From: Methanolobus vulcani
Lineage (GTDB): Archaea > Halobacteriota > Methanosarcinia > Methanosarcinales > Methanosarcinaceae
Reading direction: 5' to 3'
Assembly: GCF_006546655.1 (NCBI RefSeq)
Contig: NZ_VIAQ01000006.1
Coordinates: 300,354 to 364,353, forward strand
Length of the DNA stretch: 64,000 nt
The translations under genes were made by a program, and so were the position numbers. This document shows, in pieces, positions 17,221-26,883 of the stretch. The notes under the pieces were generated by a model. It was not told the origin of the DNA. It saw only the letters and a program-made list of their open reading frames with translations, and searched no databases. Every line of letters starts with the position of its first letter. Within the stretch, counting starts at the first letter, position 1.

Positions 17221-17505
17221 CTAGGCCTTTGACATTTCTTCTTCCATCTTTTCGCCAATCTCAATGGCTTCCTGCGGAGTCATTATTGGAATAGTCTCAA
17301 GTTTCATGATGTCTCTGAATGGGAATGCAGACCTTGCATATGCTTCTGCATTTTCAAGTTCATAAACTATGAAGACTCTGCATGATGAGATGTCGAACCA
17401 CTCTGATATTACATTGTAGCCTTTTGGATATTCCCATGTTTCATATCGACTGTGAACTTCCTGATTATCTTTTATATCCCACGTACATATATCCATAAAT
17501 CGCAT
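17221..17505 (-). CDS. DUF3303-family small protein
   Basis: This 94-aa protein starts MRFMDICTWDIKD and has the strand pattern of DUF3303 (ISEWFDISSCRVFIVYELENAEAYA). This is a ferredoxin-like alpha-beta fold common in Methanosarcinales, with no known biochemical function. A strong ribosome-binding site AGGAGGGTGG lies just upstream of the ATG at 17505. The gene is transcribed alone towards a terminator hairpin. Its place between repair and acetyltransferase genes gives no clue to its role. Confidence 0.75.
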   Translation of the reverse strand: MRFMDICTWDIKDNQEVHSRYETWEYPKGYNVISEWFDISSCRVFIVYELENAEAYARSAFPFRDIMKLETIPIMTPQEAIEIGEKMEEEMSKA

Positions 17506-17589
17506 TTTCCACCCTCCTTTTGATTTTCTCTTTTTGTAGTAACATTATACTGTGTGTAATTCCGATTTTTCAACTCATAAATCAGTTAA

Positions 17590-18651
17590 TCAGAGTACAA
17601 AATCCCTGAAATCAGGATAAATTAACTCGAATTTTCTGTCTTCCCCATCAAGTGATTTTTGATAAAAGCCCCATTTTTCAACAAACGGTTTGAATCTCTG
17701 AAGAACAGGGAAAAGAGGATCATCTGAGAAAAACATCGCAGCGATAGAGATACTTTCTAAGTCAAGGGTAGCATTATTCATGTAATTTATCAGATTCTCC
17801 ATTGCATCCGGTGCTTCAGGCACAAAAGCATAGTCAACCATTGTTTGATTTGTGAAAAACTCATTTTCAGCAGGAATTTTTGGAACATTGGTGAAATGTT
17901 TAAGGAAATTTAACAAAGCTCCATAGATCTTCATAGAAGCAGGTTCCTTTGTATAGCACATTCTGTAAATAGTACTTACATCCCATAGTCCTGCACATGC
18001 TACTATTTTCTCTCCCGAAAGTGCTATCCATAATTTATCCAATCCATATCCGGGAACTCTCTTAATATGAGCTTCAAAGCTTTCAGGAGTATATGGTACA
18101 AAGTTTGCCCATCCCTCATGGTATTCATTAAGGAGATTTACAATATCTGGAATATCCTCATTGTCTGCAAGTCGGATTGAAAAATCATCCGAAACATTGC
18201 GCTGCTTATAAGTAAAGAATGCATTTAACTGCATTTCATTGACAATTTCATATCCTAACTTTTTGCACAAAGCATTCGAAGCATCATTCTCTTCAAAAAC
18301 ATAACCATATGCGTAAGAAGCTCCATTCTCTCTCAGATCATCCTCGGCTTTCGTCATAAGTTCAGTAGCAATCCCATGCTTCTGGAATTGTGGATGAACT
18401 GCTATTTCAATGAGATAACCATATTTAGTTCCGTTTACATCTTCTTTCAGTGTCCACCCAATCCATCCTGCAGTCCGATCATTTTCCACAGCAACATAGA
18501 TTTTCCAGTTGTCATACATATCGTATCTGGCTACTGCATTAGGACTTTTGTCCGCGCTTTCAGCTATTTTGTCATTTCCATGAGGACATAATTTCTCAAT
18601 TTCCAGCAGATCGCTGTTATCCTCTTCAACGAAAGGTCTCAGTAGTGTCAT
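17590..18651 (-). CDS. Two-domain GNAT-family N-acetyltransferase (paralogue B)
   Basis: The 353-aa full-length paralogue of the gene at 2853-3911 starts MTLLRPFVEEDNSDLLEIEKLCPHGND. The N-terminal GNAT domain has the acetyl-CoA loop QKHGIATELMTKA near residues 94-106. The second half retains a GNAT-like strand order (KLWIALSGEKIVACAGLWDVS) but no clear CoA loop. The protein keeps YDNWKIYVA and GWIGWTLKE in common with paralogue A. It has no obvious operon partner. Its leader carries a hairpin with 8-base arms just before the GGGG-type ribosome-binding site. The substrate is unknown. Confidence 0.8.
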   Translation of the reverse strand: MTLLRPFVEEDNSDLLEIEKLCPHGNDKIAESADKSPNAVARYDMYDNWKIYVAVENDRTAGWIGWTLKEDVNGTKYGYLIEIAVHPQFQKHGIATELMTKAEDDLRENGASYAYGYVFEENDASNALCKKLGYEIVNEMQLNAFFTYKQRNVSDDFSIRLADNEDIPDIVNLLNEYHEGWANFVPYTPESFEAHIKRVPGYGLDKLWIALSGEKIVACAGLWDVSTIYRMCYTKEPASMKIYGALLNFLKHFTNVPKIPAENEFFTNQTMVDYAFVPEAPDAMENLINYMNNATLDLESISIAAMFFSDDPLFPVLQRFKPFVEKWGFYQKSLDGEDRKFELIYPDFRDFVL

Positions 18652-18673
18652 AAGTAACCCCCATTACTTTCTT

Positions 18674-18705
18674 GTGAGACCCGGATGTGCTTTTTAAGGT
18701 CTCAC
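18674..18705 (-). promoter_or_regulatory. Leader hairpin before acetyltransferase paralogue B
   Basis: The arms GTGAGACC (18674-18681) and GGTCTCAC (18698-18705) pair perfectly across 16 nt. The hairpin ends about 22 bases before the start codon and just before the ribosome-binding region, so it may modulate translation. It could equally be the terminator of an upstream transcript. Confidence 0.45.
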
Positions 18706-19033
18706 ATTCTTTCAAATATAAAAATCGAGATGAAAGACCCAGAATTTTCAATATACTTAATATTCTTTTATTTAAGTATTAATAAGTTACGCAATGTTTT
18801 CCTGGTAAAATAATGCCGTCACATACTGAAAATCTCTGCAAGTTATAATACTTTATACAGAAAACATTATATTAGGAAAAGTATTTTTATAAATGGGGTT
18901 AATTTTTGGTGCAACGTCAGGCAAACATCTGATTTCTGTATTTTTTGAGGTATAACGACTTTCCATTTTGCTAATTACGTATTCACCTCTCCCTAACCTA
19001 AATTTGTAGTAATGAAATAGGTGATGATAGGAA
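18706..19033. other. Intergenic region between divergent genes
   Basis: This AT-rich stretch separates the acetyltransferase from the FMN reductase. I see no gene. TATA-like sequences occur at about 18880-18895 (plus strand) and in the 18750-18790 block. Nothing else stands out. Confidence 0.4.
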
Positions 19034-19756
19034 ATGAAAGTCTTAGCAATAAATTCCAGTCCCAAAATGGAAAATGGCAACACTGCGATGATACTGAATC
19101 CATTTCTTGAAGGAATGAAAGAAAAAGGAGCTGATGTAGACCTTTTCTACACACAAAAGATGAATGTAAAATCGTGTACCGGTGAGTATAATTGTTGGTA
19201 TAAGACTCCCGGGGAATGCTACATAGATGATGATATGAAATTGATTTATCCAAAAGTACCCGAAGCCGATGTATTCGTATTTGCTTCTCCTCTCTATGTC
19301 GATTATGTTAACGGTTCAATGAAAAATGTAATCGATCGTATGCTTCCAAGAGTAGAACCTTTCATGGAACTGCGAGATGGTCGTTGCCGACATCTCATAC
19401 GTGGTCCTGCAAAAGAACGTAAGATGGTACTGGTTTCTAATTGTGGCTTCTGGGAAATGGAGAATTTTGATCCTCTGGTCATTCAAATGGAAGCTTTCTG
19501 TAAGAATGCATCATTTGATTATGCCGGAGCCTTACTTCGTCCACACGGTATACTAATGCCAGGTTTGATGGAGATGGGAATGTCCTTAGATGATGTATTT
19601 GAAGCTGCAAAGGATGCAGGCAGGCAACTTGCATCTGAAGGTAAGATGTCACAGGAAACTCTCAACATTGTGTCTCGTCCTCTTATTCCACTTGATATGT
19701 ATCTCCAGCAAATAAACCAATACAATCAACAGCAGCTAGATTTGCTGGAAAAGTAA
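19034..19756 (+). CDS. NAD(P)H-dependent FMN reductase / iron-sulfur flavoprotein-like
   Basis: This 240-aa flavodoxin-fold protein starts with the FMN phosphate loop MKVLAINSSPKMENGNTAMIL. The flavin-ring loop SPLYVDYVNGSMKNVIDRM follows near residue 88. Between them lies a Cys region (VKSCTGEYNCWYKTPGECYIDDD) like the compact motif of the iron-sulfur flavoproteins of methanogens, though with wider spacing than CxxCxxC. It therefore could carry an [4Fe-4S] cluster or not. The role would be electron transfer or reduction of oxygen species, quinones or aromatics. AGGTGATG lies just before the ATG. A strong terminator follows. Confidence 0.82.
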   Translation: MKVLAINSSPKMENGNTAMILNPFLEGMKEKGADVDLFYTQKMNVKSCTGEYNCWYKTPGECYIDDDMKLIYPKVPEADVFVFASPLYVDYVNGSMKNVIDRMLPRVEPFMELRDGRCRHLIRGPAKERKMVLVSNCGFWEMENFDPLVIQMEAFCKNASFDYAGALLRPHGILMPGLMEMGMSLDDVFEAAKDAGRQLASEGKMSQETLNIVSRPLIPLDMYLQQINQYNQQQLDLLEK

Positions 19757-19770
19757 TTATGAATACTGCT

Positions 19771-19806
19771 CTTTAACAGCAAAATAAAAGCTGTTAAAGA
19801 GTTTTT
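19771..19806 (+). terminator. Hairpin terminator after the FMN reductase
   Basis: Perfect 10-base arms CTTTAACAGC and GCTGTTAAAG are separated by 9 nt and followed by AGTTTTT. It lies between two convergent genes. Confidence 0.75.
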
Positions 19807-19812
19807 AAATCT

Positions 19813-20466
19813 TCAAACTTCACTCGAAGGACACAATTTGTTCACAACACAAACACCGCACTTAGGTCTCCTTGCGATACACACGTTCCTTCCGTGCAAT
19901 ATCAAAGTCATGGAAAGGTTCTCAAGGTCTTCCTTCTTTGCAAGTTCCATCAGGTCGAGTTCTATCTTCCCTGGGTCACTGTTCTGGGTGAGGCCGAGTT
20001 TCTGTGATAGCCGTGTAACGTGTGTATCCACTGCGATCCCCTCTATGATGTTATAACCTCTGGCAAGGACTATGTTGGCTGTCTTCCTGCCAACACCGGG
20101 AAGTTTCAGGAGTTCTTCCATTGTATCAGGCACTTTTCCACCGAATTCTGTAAGAATGAGCTGTGCACTTCCAATTATGTGCTTTGCCTTCTGGTGGTAG
20201 AATCCCGTGGTGTAGATGTCTTTTCCAAGTTCATTGATGTCGGCATTGGCAAAATCCTCCACGCTACTGTATTTTTTGAAGAGAACCTGTGTGACCTTGT
20301 TCACCTGCTTATCTGTGCACTGGGCCGAAAGTATCGTTGCTATAAGCAGTTCCAGCGGATTCTTGAAATGGAGCATCGGCTCGGCATCTGGATACTCCCC
20401 CTGCAGAAGTTTGAATACATGATTGAAATTTTCAGTATTGTCAGGTACAGGAGGTATTGTGGCCAT
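19813..20466 (-). CDS. nth: Endonuclease III (DNA glycosylase/AP lyase)
   Basis: This 217-aa HhH-GPD glycosylase removes oxidised pyrimidines and cleaves the AP site. The helix-hairpin-helix LPGVGRKTANIV holds the catalytic Lys128, and Asp147 lies in VDTHVTR. The C-terminal [4Fe-4S] loop has the classical C-x6-C-x2-C-x5-C spacing (Cys196, 203, 206, 212). Length and all key residues match the family. The start MATIPPVPDNTENFNHVF has only a weak ribosome-binding site. It is a single gene running towards the FMN reductase. With alkD and dinB it forms part of the base-damage repair set in this window. Confidence 0.95.
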   Translation of the reverse strand: MATIPPVPDNTENFNHVFKLLQGEYPDAEPMLHFKNPLELLIATILSAQCTDKQVNKVTQVLFKKYSSVEDFANADINELGKDIYTTGFYHQKAKHIIGSAQLILTEFGGKVPDTMEELLKLPGVGRKTANIVLARGYNIIEGIAVDTHVTRLSQKLGLTQNSDPGKIELDLMELAKKEDLENLSMTLILHGRNVCIARRPKCGVCVVNKLCPSSEV

Positions 20467-20750
20467 GGGCAGGATTACGGTACGATACTTTTTAGCTTTA
20501 TTGTTAACCCCAGTGTTTCCACTCGAACTAAAAATAATAGCAAGAACAATATTTTCTCAAGAATAATTAAATCTCAATATATTGCTATTAATACAATTCA
20601 GCTTAATAAATATGAGATGTGTATCTACGTACACTGACATGTCCAGTATGTTATCTGAAAAGGCTATAGTTATTACCTCAAAAAGGATTATTGGAATATA
20701 AGGATTACGGATAAGAAACGTACTAAAAAAGAGAAAGAAGAGATACGGGT

Positions 20751-21626
20751 TTAGAGCCCGTAAACTTCAATGTTCTTGTCAGCGATAGCCTGGATCTTTG
20801 CGATCTCTTCTTCTCCACCTTCCATGGAGAAAAGATGCCTGAAACGGCGCTGCATCTTGAGGTAGTCCTCTACAGGCTTGATGTTCTTGCCGAGCTTCCT
20901 GACCTTTGTGACCTCGCCGTCCTCCATCTCATAGAGTGGCCACAGACCGGTATTAACTGCCATCTTTGCAACTTCTACTGTCTTTGAGGTGTCAAATCCC
21001 CATCCGGTTGTACATGGAGCATGTGCGTGGATGTAAGTTGGACCTTCAATTTCAGTTGCTTTCTTGACTTTGTTGATCATATCCTTTGGGTATCCAATGG
21101 AGGTTGTTGCAACGTATGGTGAACCGTGTGCAGCTATGATAGCTGGCATGTTCTTCTTTGGTCTTGGGTTACCAAAAGAAACTTTTCCTGCAGGGCTTGT
21201 TGTGGTTGATGCGTCGAATGGTGTTGCACCACTTCTCTGCACACCGGTGTTCATGTAAGCCTCATTGTCAATACAGACATAAGTGAGGTCATGTCCTCTC
21301 TCAAAGGCACCTGAAATGGAGCGCATACCGATATCAAGCGATGCACCGTCTCCACCCATAACAACTATCTTTGTGTTTCCTTTCTTGCCGAGTGCCTTAA
21401 GGGCAGCTTCAACACCTGAACCTACTGCAGCTGCATTCTCGAAAAGTGAGTGTACCCATGGTACTTCCCATGAAGTTTCAGGGAACGGGGTAGTCATAAC
21501 TTCAAGACATCCGGTAGGGTTGACGACAATACAGTCTTCTCCGGCGCCCATAAGTGTGAACTTTGCAGCCATTGCGTCACAGCAACCTGCACATCCTCTG
21601 TGTCCCGGGGCTAACAATGATTTCAT
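20751..21626 (-). CDS. porB: Pyruvate:ferredoxin oxidoreductase beta subunit (TPP-binding)
   Basis: The 291-aa subunit binds thiamine pyrophosphate and one [4Fe-4S] cluster. The start [19 protein letters not shown] supplies two cluster Cys, with others further on (Cys in NPTGCLE and HAPCTTGWG). The TPP motif runs from [12 protein letters not shown] to [11 protein letters not shown]. The enzyme makes pyruvate from acetyl-CoA and CO2 with reduced ferredoxin, the main entry into biosynthesis in methanogens. The start overlaps the porA stop by four bases (ATGA) and is preceded by GGAGG, so the two are translationally coupled. It is the last gene of the porCDAB operon. Confidence 0.95.
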   Translation of the reverse strand: MKSLLAPGHRGCAGCCDAMAAKFTLMGAGEDCIVVNPTGCLEVMTTPFPETSWEVPWVHSLFENAAAVGSGVEAALKALGKKGNTKIVVMGGDGASLDIGMRSISGAFERGHDLTYVCIDNEAYMNTGVQRSGATPFDASTTTSPAGKVSFGNPRPKKNMPAIIAAHGSPYVATTSIGYPKDMINKVKKATEIEGPTYIHAHAPCTTGWGFDTSKTVEVAKMAVNTGLWPLYEMEDGEVTKVRKLGKNIKPVEDYLKMQRRFRHLFSMEGGEEEIAKIQAIADKNIEVYGL

Positions 21627-22837
21627 ATCAGTTCCTCCTTCACATCGGTAAACTGGCTTTCGATCTTAATACCTGTCTTCATGACCTCTGTCGCTTCATC
21701 GATGATCTTCTCGATGGTATCGATCTTGATGTCACGTCCACCGTGGCCGATCATATATCCTACTACAGGTACTCTGATGTCTGTGTTGTAGAGTGAGGAC
21801 TTTGTTTCGGTGAAGAGTGCACCTTCGTTAAGTCCGAGTGAAATGTTCTTGTCAAGTACGACAACAACCTTTGCATCCTTGAGTACATTTGTGATAGCTT
21901 CAACAGGGAATGGTCTGAATGATCTGACCTTGAGAAGACCTACCTTTACATTCCTGTCCCTGAGTTTATCAATGACGTCTTTAATGGTTCCGACAATGGA
22001 TCCCATTGCCATGATGATGATATCTGCATCGTCTGTTCGATACTCGTCAATAAGTCCTCCGTAGTATCTTCCGTATACGTCGTAGAATTCATTTGCTACA
22101 TCCTCTATTTTCTTAAGAGCTTTCTGCATTGCCTGCTCCTGCAGGTACCTGAACTCTGTGTAGTAGTTAGGGTCTGCGAATGCACCGAAACTCAGTGGGT
22201 TCTTTGGATCAAGAATGTTCTCTGGTTCGTAAGCAGGCAGGAATTCATCAGTAAGGTCCTGTTCAAGAAGTACGACAGGTTCGTAAACGTGTGAAAGGAT
22301 AAAACCGTCCATACAGGTCATTGCAGGCATCAGAATATCCTTATCCTCTGCAATCTTGTATGCCTGTGCGGTCATATCTGAGATTTCCTGGATGTTTTCT
22401 GCATAGATCTGTATCCATCCTGTGTCTCTCTGGGAAATAGCATCCTGATGGTCATTCCAGATGCTGATTGGTGCACTGACTGCCCTGTTTGCAATGGTCA
22501 TTACAACAGGAAGTCTCATACCGGATACGTTGAAAAGTACCTCGTGCATGAGTTCAAGACCCTGTGAGGTTGTTGCAGAGTAACATCTTGCTCCTGCAGC
22601 TGAAGAACCGACAAGTGCTGAGAGTGCTGAGAACTCAGATTCTACATTGATGTATTCACAGTTTGGTATTTCACCGTCTGCCATGAATTGTGAGAGATCC
22701 TCAACAATGTGGGTCTGTGGTGTAATTGGGTATGCTGAAATTACGTTTGGCCTGCAGACTTTTACAGCATGTGCGACTGCATATGAACCTTCGACAACAA
22801 CCATCTTGCTTTTATCAAGTTTGTTTTCCGGTGTCAT
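21623..22837 (-). CDS. porA: Pyruvate:ferredoxin oxidoreductase alpha subunit
   Basis: The 404-aa alpha subunit carries the pyrimidine-binding part of the TPP site ([16 protein letters not shown] and [30 protein letters not shown] in consecutive blocks). It also has the C-terminal transketolase-like domain ([15 protein letters not shown]). Length and order match the four-subunit archaeal enzyme. Translation starts at the base next to the porD stop, and the four genes form one tight operon. The usual alpha-subunit Glu before SALSAL is present. No anomaly is seen. Confidence 0.95.
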   Translation of the reverse strand: MTPENKLDKSKMVVVEGSYAVAHAVKVCRPNVISAYPITPQTHIVEDLSQFMADGEIPNCEYINVESEFSALSALVGSSAAGARCYSATTSQGLELMHEVLFNVSGMRLPVVMTIANRAVSAPISIWNDHQDAISQRDTGWIQIYAENIQEISDMTAQAYKIAEDKDILMPAMTCMDGFILSHVYEPVVLLEQDLTDEFLPAYEPENILDPKNPLSFGAFADPNYYTEFRYLQEQAMQKALKKIEDVANEFYDVYGRYYGGLIDEYRTDDADIIIMAMGSIVGTIKDVIDKLRDRNVKVGLLKVRSFRPFPVEAITNVLKDAKVVVVLDKNISLGLNEGALFTETKSSLYNTDIRVPVVGYMIGHGGRDIKIDTIEKIIDEATEVMKTGIKIESQFTDVKEELI

Positions 22838-23098
22838 TTACTTCTCCTCCAGAACCATTGTGATTGCGTCCTTTGGACATTCGTTTGCACAGATTCCACA
22901 TCCCTTGCAGAAATCATAGTCAAACTCAAAGAACCCATCGTCTTTTGGATGTATTGAACTATCAGGGCAAAGGAGTTCACATAATTTACATTTAATACAT
23001 TTTTCGTAATCGTAAACCGGCTTAAAAGTTCTCCATCCACCAGTCTTGTTTACTCTGGTTGTGCCTGCTTCGCAGACTCCACCTGGAAGAATCTTCAT
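22838..23098 (-). CDS. porD: Pyruvate:ferredoxin oxidoreductase delta subunit (2x[4Fe-4S] ferredoxin)
   Basis: This 86-aa ferredoxin-like subunit has two clusters of the form C-x2-C-x2-C-x3-CP ([16 protein letters not shown] and [16 protein letters not shown]). It passes electrons from the catalytic subunits to external ferredoxin. The start [25 protein letters not shown] is typical of PorD. Its ATG overlaps the porC stop by four bases. Confidence 0.95.
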   Translation of the reverse strand: MKILPGGVCEAGTTRVNKTGGWRTFKPVYDYEKCIKCKLCELLCPDSSIHPKDDGFFEFDYDFCKGCGICANECPKDAITMVLEEK

Positions 23099-23643
23099 TT
23101 CTTAGCCTCCTTCATCATCTTGTATGCTTCCTGGATAGCTTCAGCGTTCCTTTCTCCTACCTTACCAGGGAACCTTTCCTTTACAGCATCCATAATTGAT
23201 TTTGGCTCGATTTCGCCTGTTGCCCCTGCAAAAGCGCCCAAAAGGACGGTGTTAACGATAGGTCTTCCAATAATGTCCAATGCGATCTTTGTTGCGTTGA
23301 CAGTCATTATCTTTGCCTTGGTGTCAAGGTTAAACTTGTCAGCATCAAAGTCACTGTTAATGATAAGTATGCCATCTTCCTTGAGACCGCTCGCAACGTC
23401 GACCACTTCAAGGAGTGTAGGATCCTGTACAATAACGTAATCAGGTTCGTAGATCTGGTTTCTGAGCCTGATTGGTTCATTGTTGATCCTTGTGAATGCC
23501 TGGACCGGTGCTCCCCTTCTTTCTACACCAAATGCGGGGAAGGCCTGGCTGAATTTACCATCTGCAAAAGCAGCAACGGCGAGAAGCTCAGCAGCTGTGA
23601 CAGAGCCCTGCCCACCTCGACCGTGTATGCGTATTTCTTTCAT
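23095..23643 (-). CDS. porC: Pyruvate:ferredoxin oxidoreductase gamma subunit
   Basis: The 182-aa gamma subunit has the family signature [19 protein letters not shown] near its N-terminus and [12 protein letters not shown] slightly further on. It is the first gene of the porCDAB operon, in the gene order seen in methanogens. A ribosome-binding sequence GGAGAA lies a few bases upstream of the ATG at 23643. The promoter is discussed under the upstream region. Confidence 0.95.
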   Translation of the reverse strand: MKEIRIHGRGGQGSVTAAELLAVAAFADGKFSQAFPAFGVERRGAPVQAFTRINNEPIRLRNQIYEPDYVIVQDPTLLEVVDVASGLKEDGILIINSDFDADKFNLDTKAKIMTVNATKIALDIIGRPIVNTVLLGAFAGATGEIEPKSIMDAVKERFPGKVGERNAEAIQEAYKMMKEAKK

Positions 23644-23913
23644 CTAGAATTCTCCATAAACCATGTGTAATAATAGATATAACAAATCAATCCGATTTTC
23701 ATGTACGTTTTTATCGGTAAACATCGCGCGTACAGTGTCGAAAATAGATACTAAAAAGCATCAAATTTTTCGTCAACTGACGTTAAATGCAATGTTTAAT
23801 TGTGTAGAATCGATTAATTACTATTTAGTCTTTCGGTAATTTACACCGTTAATGTGCTGGATATTAATAAAAATACACATATTAAAGTCGCTTAAATTAC
23901 TATATAAATAGTA
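23644..23913 (-). promoter_or_regulatory. por operon upstream region
   Basis: The coding-strand sequence TATTTATATA (23901-23910) directly after the dus stop codon is a good TATA box. It would imply a por leader of about 230 nt. A second AT-rich block near 23680 could support a shorter leader. At 23772-23783 lies CGTCAACTGACG, a near-palindrome whose core recurs in other intergenic regions of this window. Confidence 0.5.
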
Positions 23914-24870
23914 TCAATCGGCATGTTTGCACATTTCATCCAAACTTTGAATAATTTCAGCGATAGTTTTTGAGCTGGCAATACTTCTCCTTATATGTCT
24001 GCCATTTCTCATCCCACGGGTGAACCATTGTGCTTGCGCCTTTATGTTGACAGTATGCATCAAATCATATTCATCTAAAAGACCAAAATACTCTCTCAGG
24101 TCTGCAATTCTCTGGCTGCATTCATTATATTCCAGCATATCCCCGGTTTCAAGGTAGTGAGAAATTCTCCTGAAAAGAAAAGGGTTACCCATTGCAGCTC
24201 TGCCAATCATTATACCATCGCATTCAGTATAATCCAACACCTGCTGGGCTGATGTTTCATCAATAATATCACCGTTAGCAATAACAGGAATACCGAGTTC
24301 CTGTTTAATACTTTTCACGTATGAATGGTCAGCTTTTCCGGAATACTGTTGCTGCCTTGTCCTTCCATGAACTGTCAAAGCATCTGCTCCTGCATCTTCT
24401 ATCAGGTGTGCGATTTCCAGAGTTTTTTCCATGTCTTCAAGAATGCGTATCTTTGCGGTCACAGCAGTTGACAGGTTGTCTACAAGTCCTGTAACTATTT
24501 CATGAATAAGATCAGGCGACCTTAGAAGTGCAGATCCGCAGCCGTCTTTTGTCAGGAGTCTTGCAGGACATCCAAAATTGATGTCTATTATCTCAGGCTG
24601 GTAGATCTCTTCTATCTTAAGAGCCGCTTCTGTCATATTTTCAGCAGAGTTACCAAAAATCTGAATCCCAAGAGGCCGTTCTTCTTCACAGCTCATTCCC
24701 CGGTTAATGCTTTTCTCATTTTCATAGATGACCGCATCCGCGCTTATCATTTCAGAATATGTAAGTGATGCACCGTATTTTTTGCACATGAGACGGAACG
24801 GCAGGTTTGTCACATTGGACATTGGTGCAAGCAGGATATTTCCGGGAATCTTGATGTCAGCAATTTTCAT
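23914..24870 (-). CDS. tRNA-dihydrouridine synthase (DusB type)
   Basis: This 318-aa FMN-dependent TIM-barrel enzyme reduces uridine in tRNA D-loops. It starts MKIADIKIPGNILLAPMSNVTNLPFR. The catalytic Cys region has DINFGCPARLLTKDGCGSALL (in two blocks), with VHGRTRQQQYSG and PVIANGDI for flavin binding. I chose ATG 24870 rather than the frame start 42 codons earlier. The longer version would begin two bases from the divergent gene at 24999 and cover a clear TATA box (coding strand CTTATATATTAG at about 24896-24907). The resulting leader is very short. The C-terminal helical tRNA-binding domain is present. Confidence 0.9.
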   Translation of the reverse strand: MKIADIKIPGNILLAPMSNVTNLPFRLMCKKYGASLTYSEMISADAVIYENEKSINRGMSCEEERPLGIQIFGNSAENMTEAALKIEEIYQPEIIDINFGCPARLLTKDGCGSALLRSPDLIHEIVTGLVDNLSTAVTAKIRILEDMEKTLEIAHLIEDAGADALTVHGRTRQQQYSGKADHSYVKSIKQELGIPVIANGDIIDETSAQQVLDYTECDGIMIGRAAMGNPFLFRRISHYLETGDMLEYNECSQRIADLREYFGLLDEYDLMHTVNIKAQAQWFTRGMRNGRHIRRSIASSKTIAEIIQSLDEMCKHAD

Positions 24871-24890
24871 GGGAATTGTCCTATCGAAGG

Positions 24891-24910
24891 GTATACTAAT
24901 ATATAAGTAG
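24891..24910 (-). promoter_or_regulatory. TATA box of the dihydrouridine synthase gene
   Basis: The coding-strand sequence CTTATATATTAG lies about 30-40 bases before ATG 24870. This is the distance expected for a message with a leader of only a few bases. Confidence 0.55.
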
Positions 24911-24998
24911 GATGTATGGAAAAATCTATTAAAATCACCAGAAATTGAGTTTTTACACTTATCCTTTACTAACTTAATAAAAGAAGACAGGTTCATCT

Positions 24999-25535
24999 AT
25001 GACTAAGATTTTAGCTTTTGTTGGAATGCCGGCCTCAGGCAAATCAGAGGCAGCATCTGTTCTGCGCCAGGAAGGTATTACTGTTATCAATATGGGAGAT
25101 GTCATCAGGGAAGAGGTTGTACGCAGAGGACTTGAGCCAACCGATGTCAACACCGGCGGTGTGGGCACTGACCTGCGTGAAAAGGAAGGCAGGGACGCTG
25201 TTGCAAAGAGATGTATCCCAAAGATCCAGGCTGCAAATGAAGACTTTATCGGAATCGATGGTGTTCGCAGCGTTCCTGAAGTTGAAAGGTTCAAAGAAGC
25301 CTTTGGTTCAGATTTTACTCTCGTTTCCGTGGATTCTCCTCTTGAGATAAGGTTTGAGCGTGTGCTTGCACGTAAGAGAAGCGATGACATGAAGGATATA
25401 AGTGAGCTTAAAGTAAGGGATGAGCGTGAACTTGGCTGGGGAATGGGTGAAGCAATGGAAATTGCAGACGTTGTTGTTGAGAACAATGACACCCTTGATG
25501 AGTTCAGGGACAAGATCATGGCACTTGTGAAGTAA
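24999..25535 (+). CDS. UPF0200-family P-loop nucleotide kinase-like protein
   Basis: The 178-aa protein has the P-loop GMPASGKSE at residues 9-17 and an adenylate/dephospho-CoA kinase-like layout (NMGDVIREEVVRRG, IDGVRSVPEVERF, and a lid with RKRSDD). It belongs to the archaeal UPF0200 group. Its substrate is unproven; a small-molecule or nucleotide kinase role is plausible. AGGTT precedes the ATG. The gene is followed by UPF0201 and a TIM-barrel gene on the same strand with small gaps (74 and 2 bp), so the three may be one operon. Confidence 0.85.
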   Translation: MTKILAFVGMPASGKSEAASVLRQEGITVINMGDVIREEVVRRGLEPTDVNTGGVGTDLREKEGRDAVAKRCIPKIQAANEDFIGIDGVRSVPEVERFKEAFGSDFTLVSVDSPLEIRFERVLARKRSDDMKDISELKVRDERELGWGMGEAMEIADVVVENNDTLDEFRDKIMALVK

Positions 25536-25609
25536 GGAACAATTATAAGGGATAGTTTTTAGAAATAATTCCGTAAAAACTTGCAGTAATATTCGGCAGG
25601 AAAGTTACC

Positions 25610-26053
25610 ATGATAAAAGTTACAGTTTCAGCAGTCGTGAATCCAACAGAGAGCAAGGACAAAGTCTTCTCAGCTCTGGAGCAGCTTTTCCCTGAGATTG
25701 ATTTTGATTGCGAGGAAAGCTCAGAGTACAGCGGGAAATTCACCGGTGAGAGCGACATCTATGCGCTGAAAAAGATTCACTTCCAGATAAGAGAGGAGGA
25801 GATTATTGACACTTCACGCACAAGACTTAATGTCGGTCGGTCAGAGGACGGACTGTCAACTTCTTTTATCATCAGCAAGCAGGTTGCAAGTGTCGGTCGC
25901 CTGAATTATCCTGCACAGGAAGAAACACTTGGTTCTATCAATGTCACCGTAACAGCCGATAATGAAGGAGAAATGCAAAGGTTCTTCGACTGGCTGACAC
26001 CACCAACAGAAGATGGTGTTCCTGATTTTGAAATGGATATAAGGGATGTTTAA
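25610..26053 (+). CDS. UPF0201-family RNA-binding-like protein
   Basis: The 147-aa protein starts MIKVTVSAVVNPTESKDKVFSALEQLFP and matches the archaeal UPF0201/COG1325 group. Those proteins have a ribosomal L5-like fold and were predicted to be linked to the archaeal exosome or RNA binding. The pattern includes a TSFIISKQVASVGRLNY strand and a C-terminal ITV-type domain with WLTPPTEDG. The ribosome-binding site AGGAAAG precedes the ATG. No experimental function is known to me. The gene next to it starts 2 bp after its stop. Confidence 0.85.
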   Translation: MIKVTVSAVVNPTESKDKVFSALEQLFPEIDFDCEESSEYSGKFTGESDIYALKKIHFQIREEEIIDTSRTRLNVGRSEDGLSTSFIISKQVASVGRLNYPAQEETLGSINVTVTADNEGEMQRFFDWLTPPTEDGVPDFEMDIRDV

Positions 26054-26055
26054 AT

Positions 26056-26829
26056 ATGAATATCAGGAACCTGAGTTTTTCATCACGTGCAGTTTTGGAG
26101 GACCCTTTTAAGTGGGCTTACAGCCTTGAAGATGTCGGGTACACTGGCTGGGAGATAGTTCAGGAGGGTTCACAGTGCCTGACAGAAGATAATCTTCCAA
26201 AGGTCATGGATATCAAGGAAACCACTAACCTGAAACTAAGCATGCACCTTCCTTTTTCAGATATGAACCTTGCAGGCCTGAATCCCGGTATTCACGGAGA
26301 GGTCATGAGGCAGATGAAACATTACCTCAGTATGGCATCAGGTTTTGTTGAAGTGGCTGTGCTGCATCCGGGTTACCTGTCTCCATACGGTTCCAAATTG
26401 CCTGAAAAGGCATGGGATACATGTATAGAGTCAATTCAAATCCTCTGTGAACACTCGGCAGATATGGGAATTACAATAGCCGTTGAGAACATGCCCAATT
26501 TCCCAAAGATATTTGGTCGCTATCCCGACGAGATGCTGGATATACTTGAACAGACGGATAGGGCTAATGTGGGTATGACCCTTGATGTTGGACATGCTAA
26601 CACCATGGGACTTCTGGATGAGTTTGTGGAAAAGTGCAAGGATAAACTCTCACACATGCATATCCATGACAACAACGGAGCACACGACGAACATCTTCCA
26701 ATAGGACAGGGCAATATCGACTGGAAAAAGCTTATGGAAAGCCTGTCCGGTTACAAGGGACTCATGGTCACCGAAATGGGAAGTGTCGACGAAGGCAGGC
26801 AGTGTATTGAGTATTTGAAAAGTCTCTGA
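26056..26829 (+). CDS. Sugar phosphate isomerase/epimerase-like TIM-barrel protein
   Basis: The 257-aa protein belongs to the AP endonuclease 2/xylose isomerase-like TIM-barrel family. Metal-binding candidates are His in HLPFSDMN and HPGYLSP, Glu in AVENMPNF, Asp-His in LDVGHANTMG, His in HMHIHDNNGAHDEHLPIGQG (in part) and Glu near the end (VTEMGS). This arrangement fits a two- or three-metal active site. It may isomerise a sugar or act on a DNA or small-molecule substrate; the sequence does not decide. The start overlaps the upstream operon (2-bp gap) and uses AGGGATG as ribosome-binding site. Confidence 0.82.
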   Translation: MNIRNLSFSSRAVLEDPFKWAYSLEDVGYTGWEIVQEGSQCLTEDNLPKVMDIKETTNLKLSMHLPFSDMNLAGLNPGIHGEVMRQMKHYLSMASGFVEVAVLHPGYLSPYGSKLPEKAWDTCIESIQILCEHSADMGITIAVENMPNFPKIFGRYPDEMLDILEQTDRANVGMTLDVGHANTMGLLDEFVEKCKDKLSHMHIHDNNGAHDEHLPIGQGNIDWKKLMESLSGYKGLMVTEMGSVDEGRQCIEYLKSL

Positions 26830-26883
26830 GCACTAATCTGAAAAGTGTCGTTTAGACACAAAATTAAAATCAATTTTTTAAAT

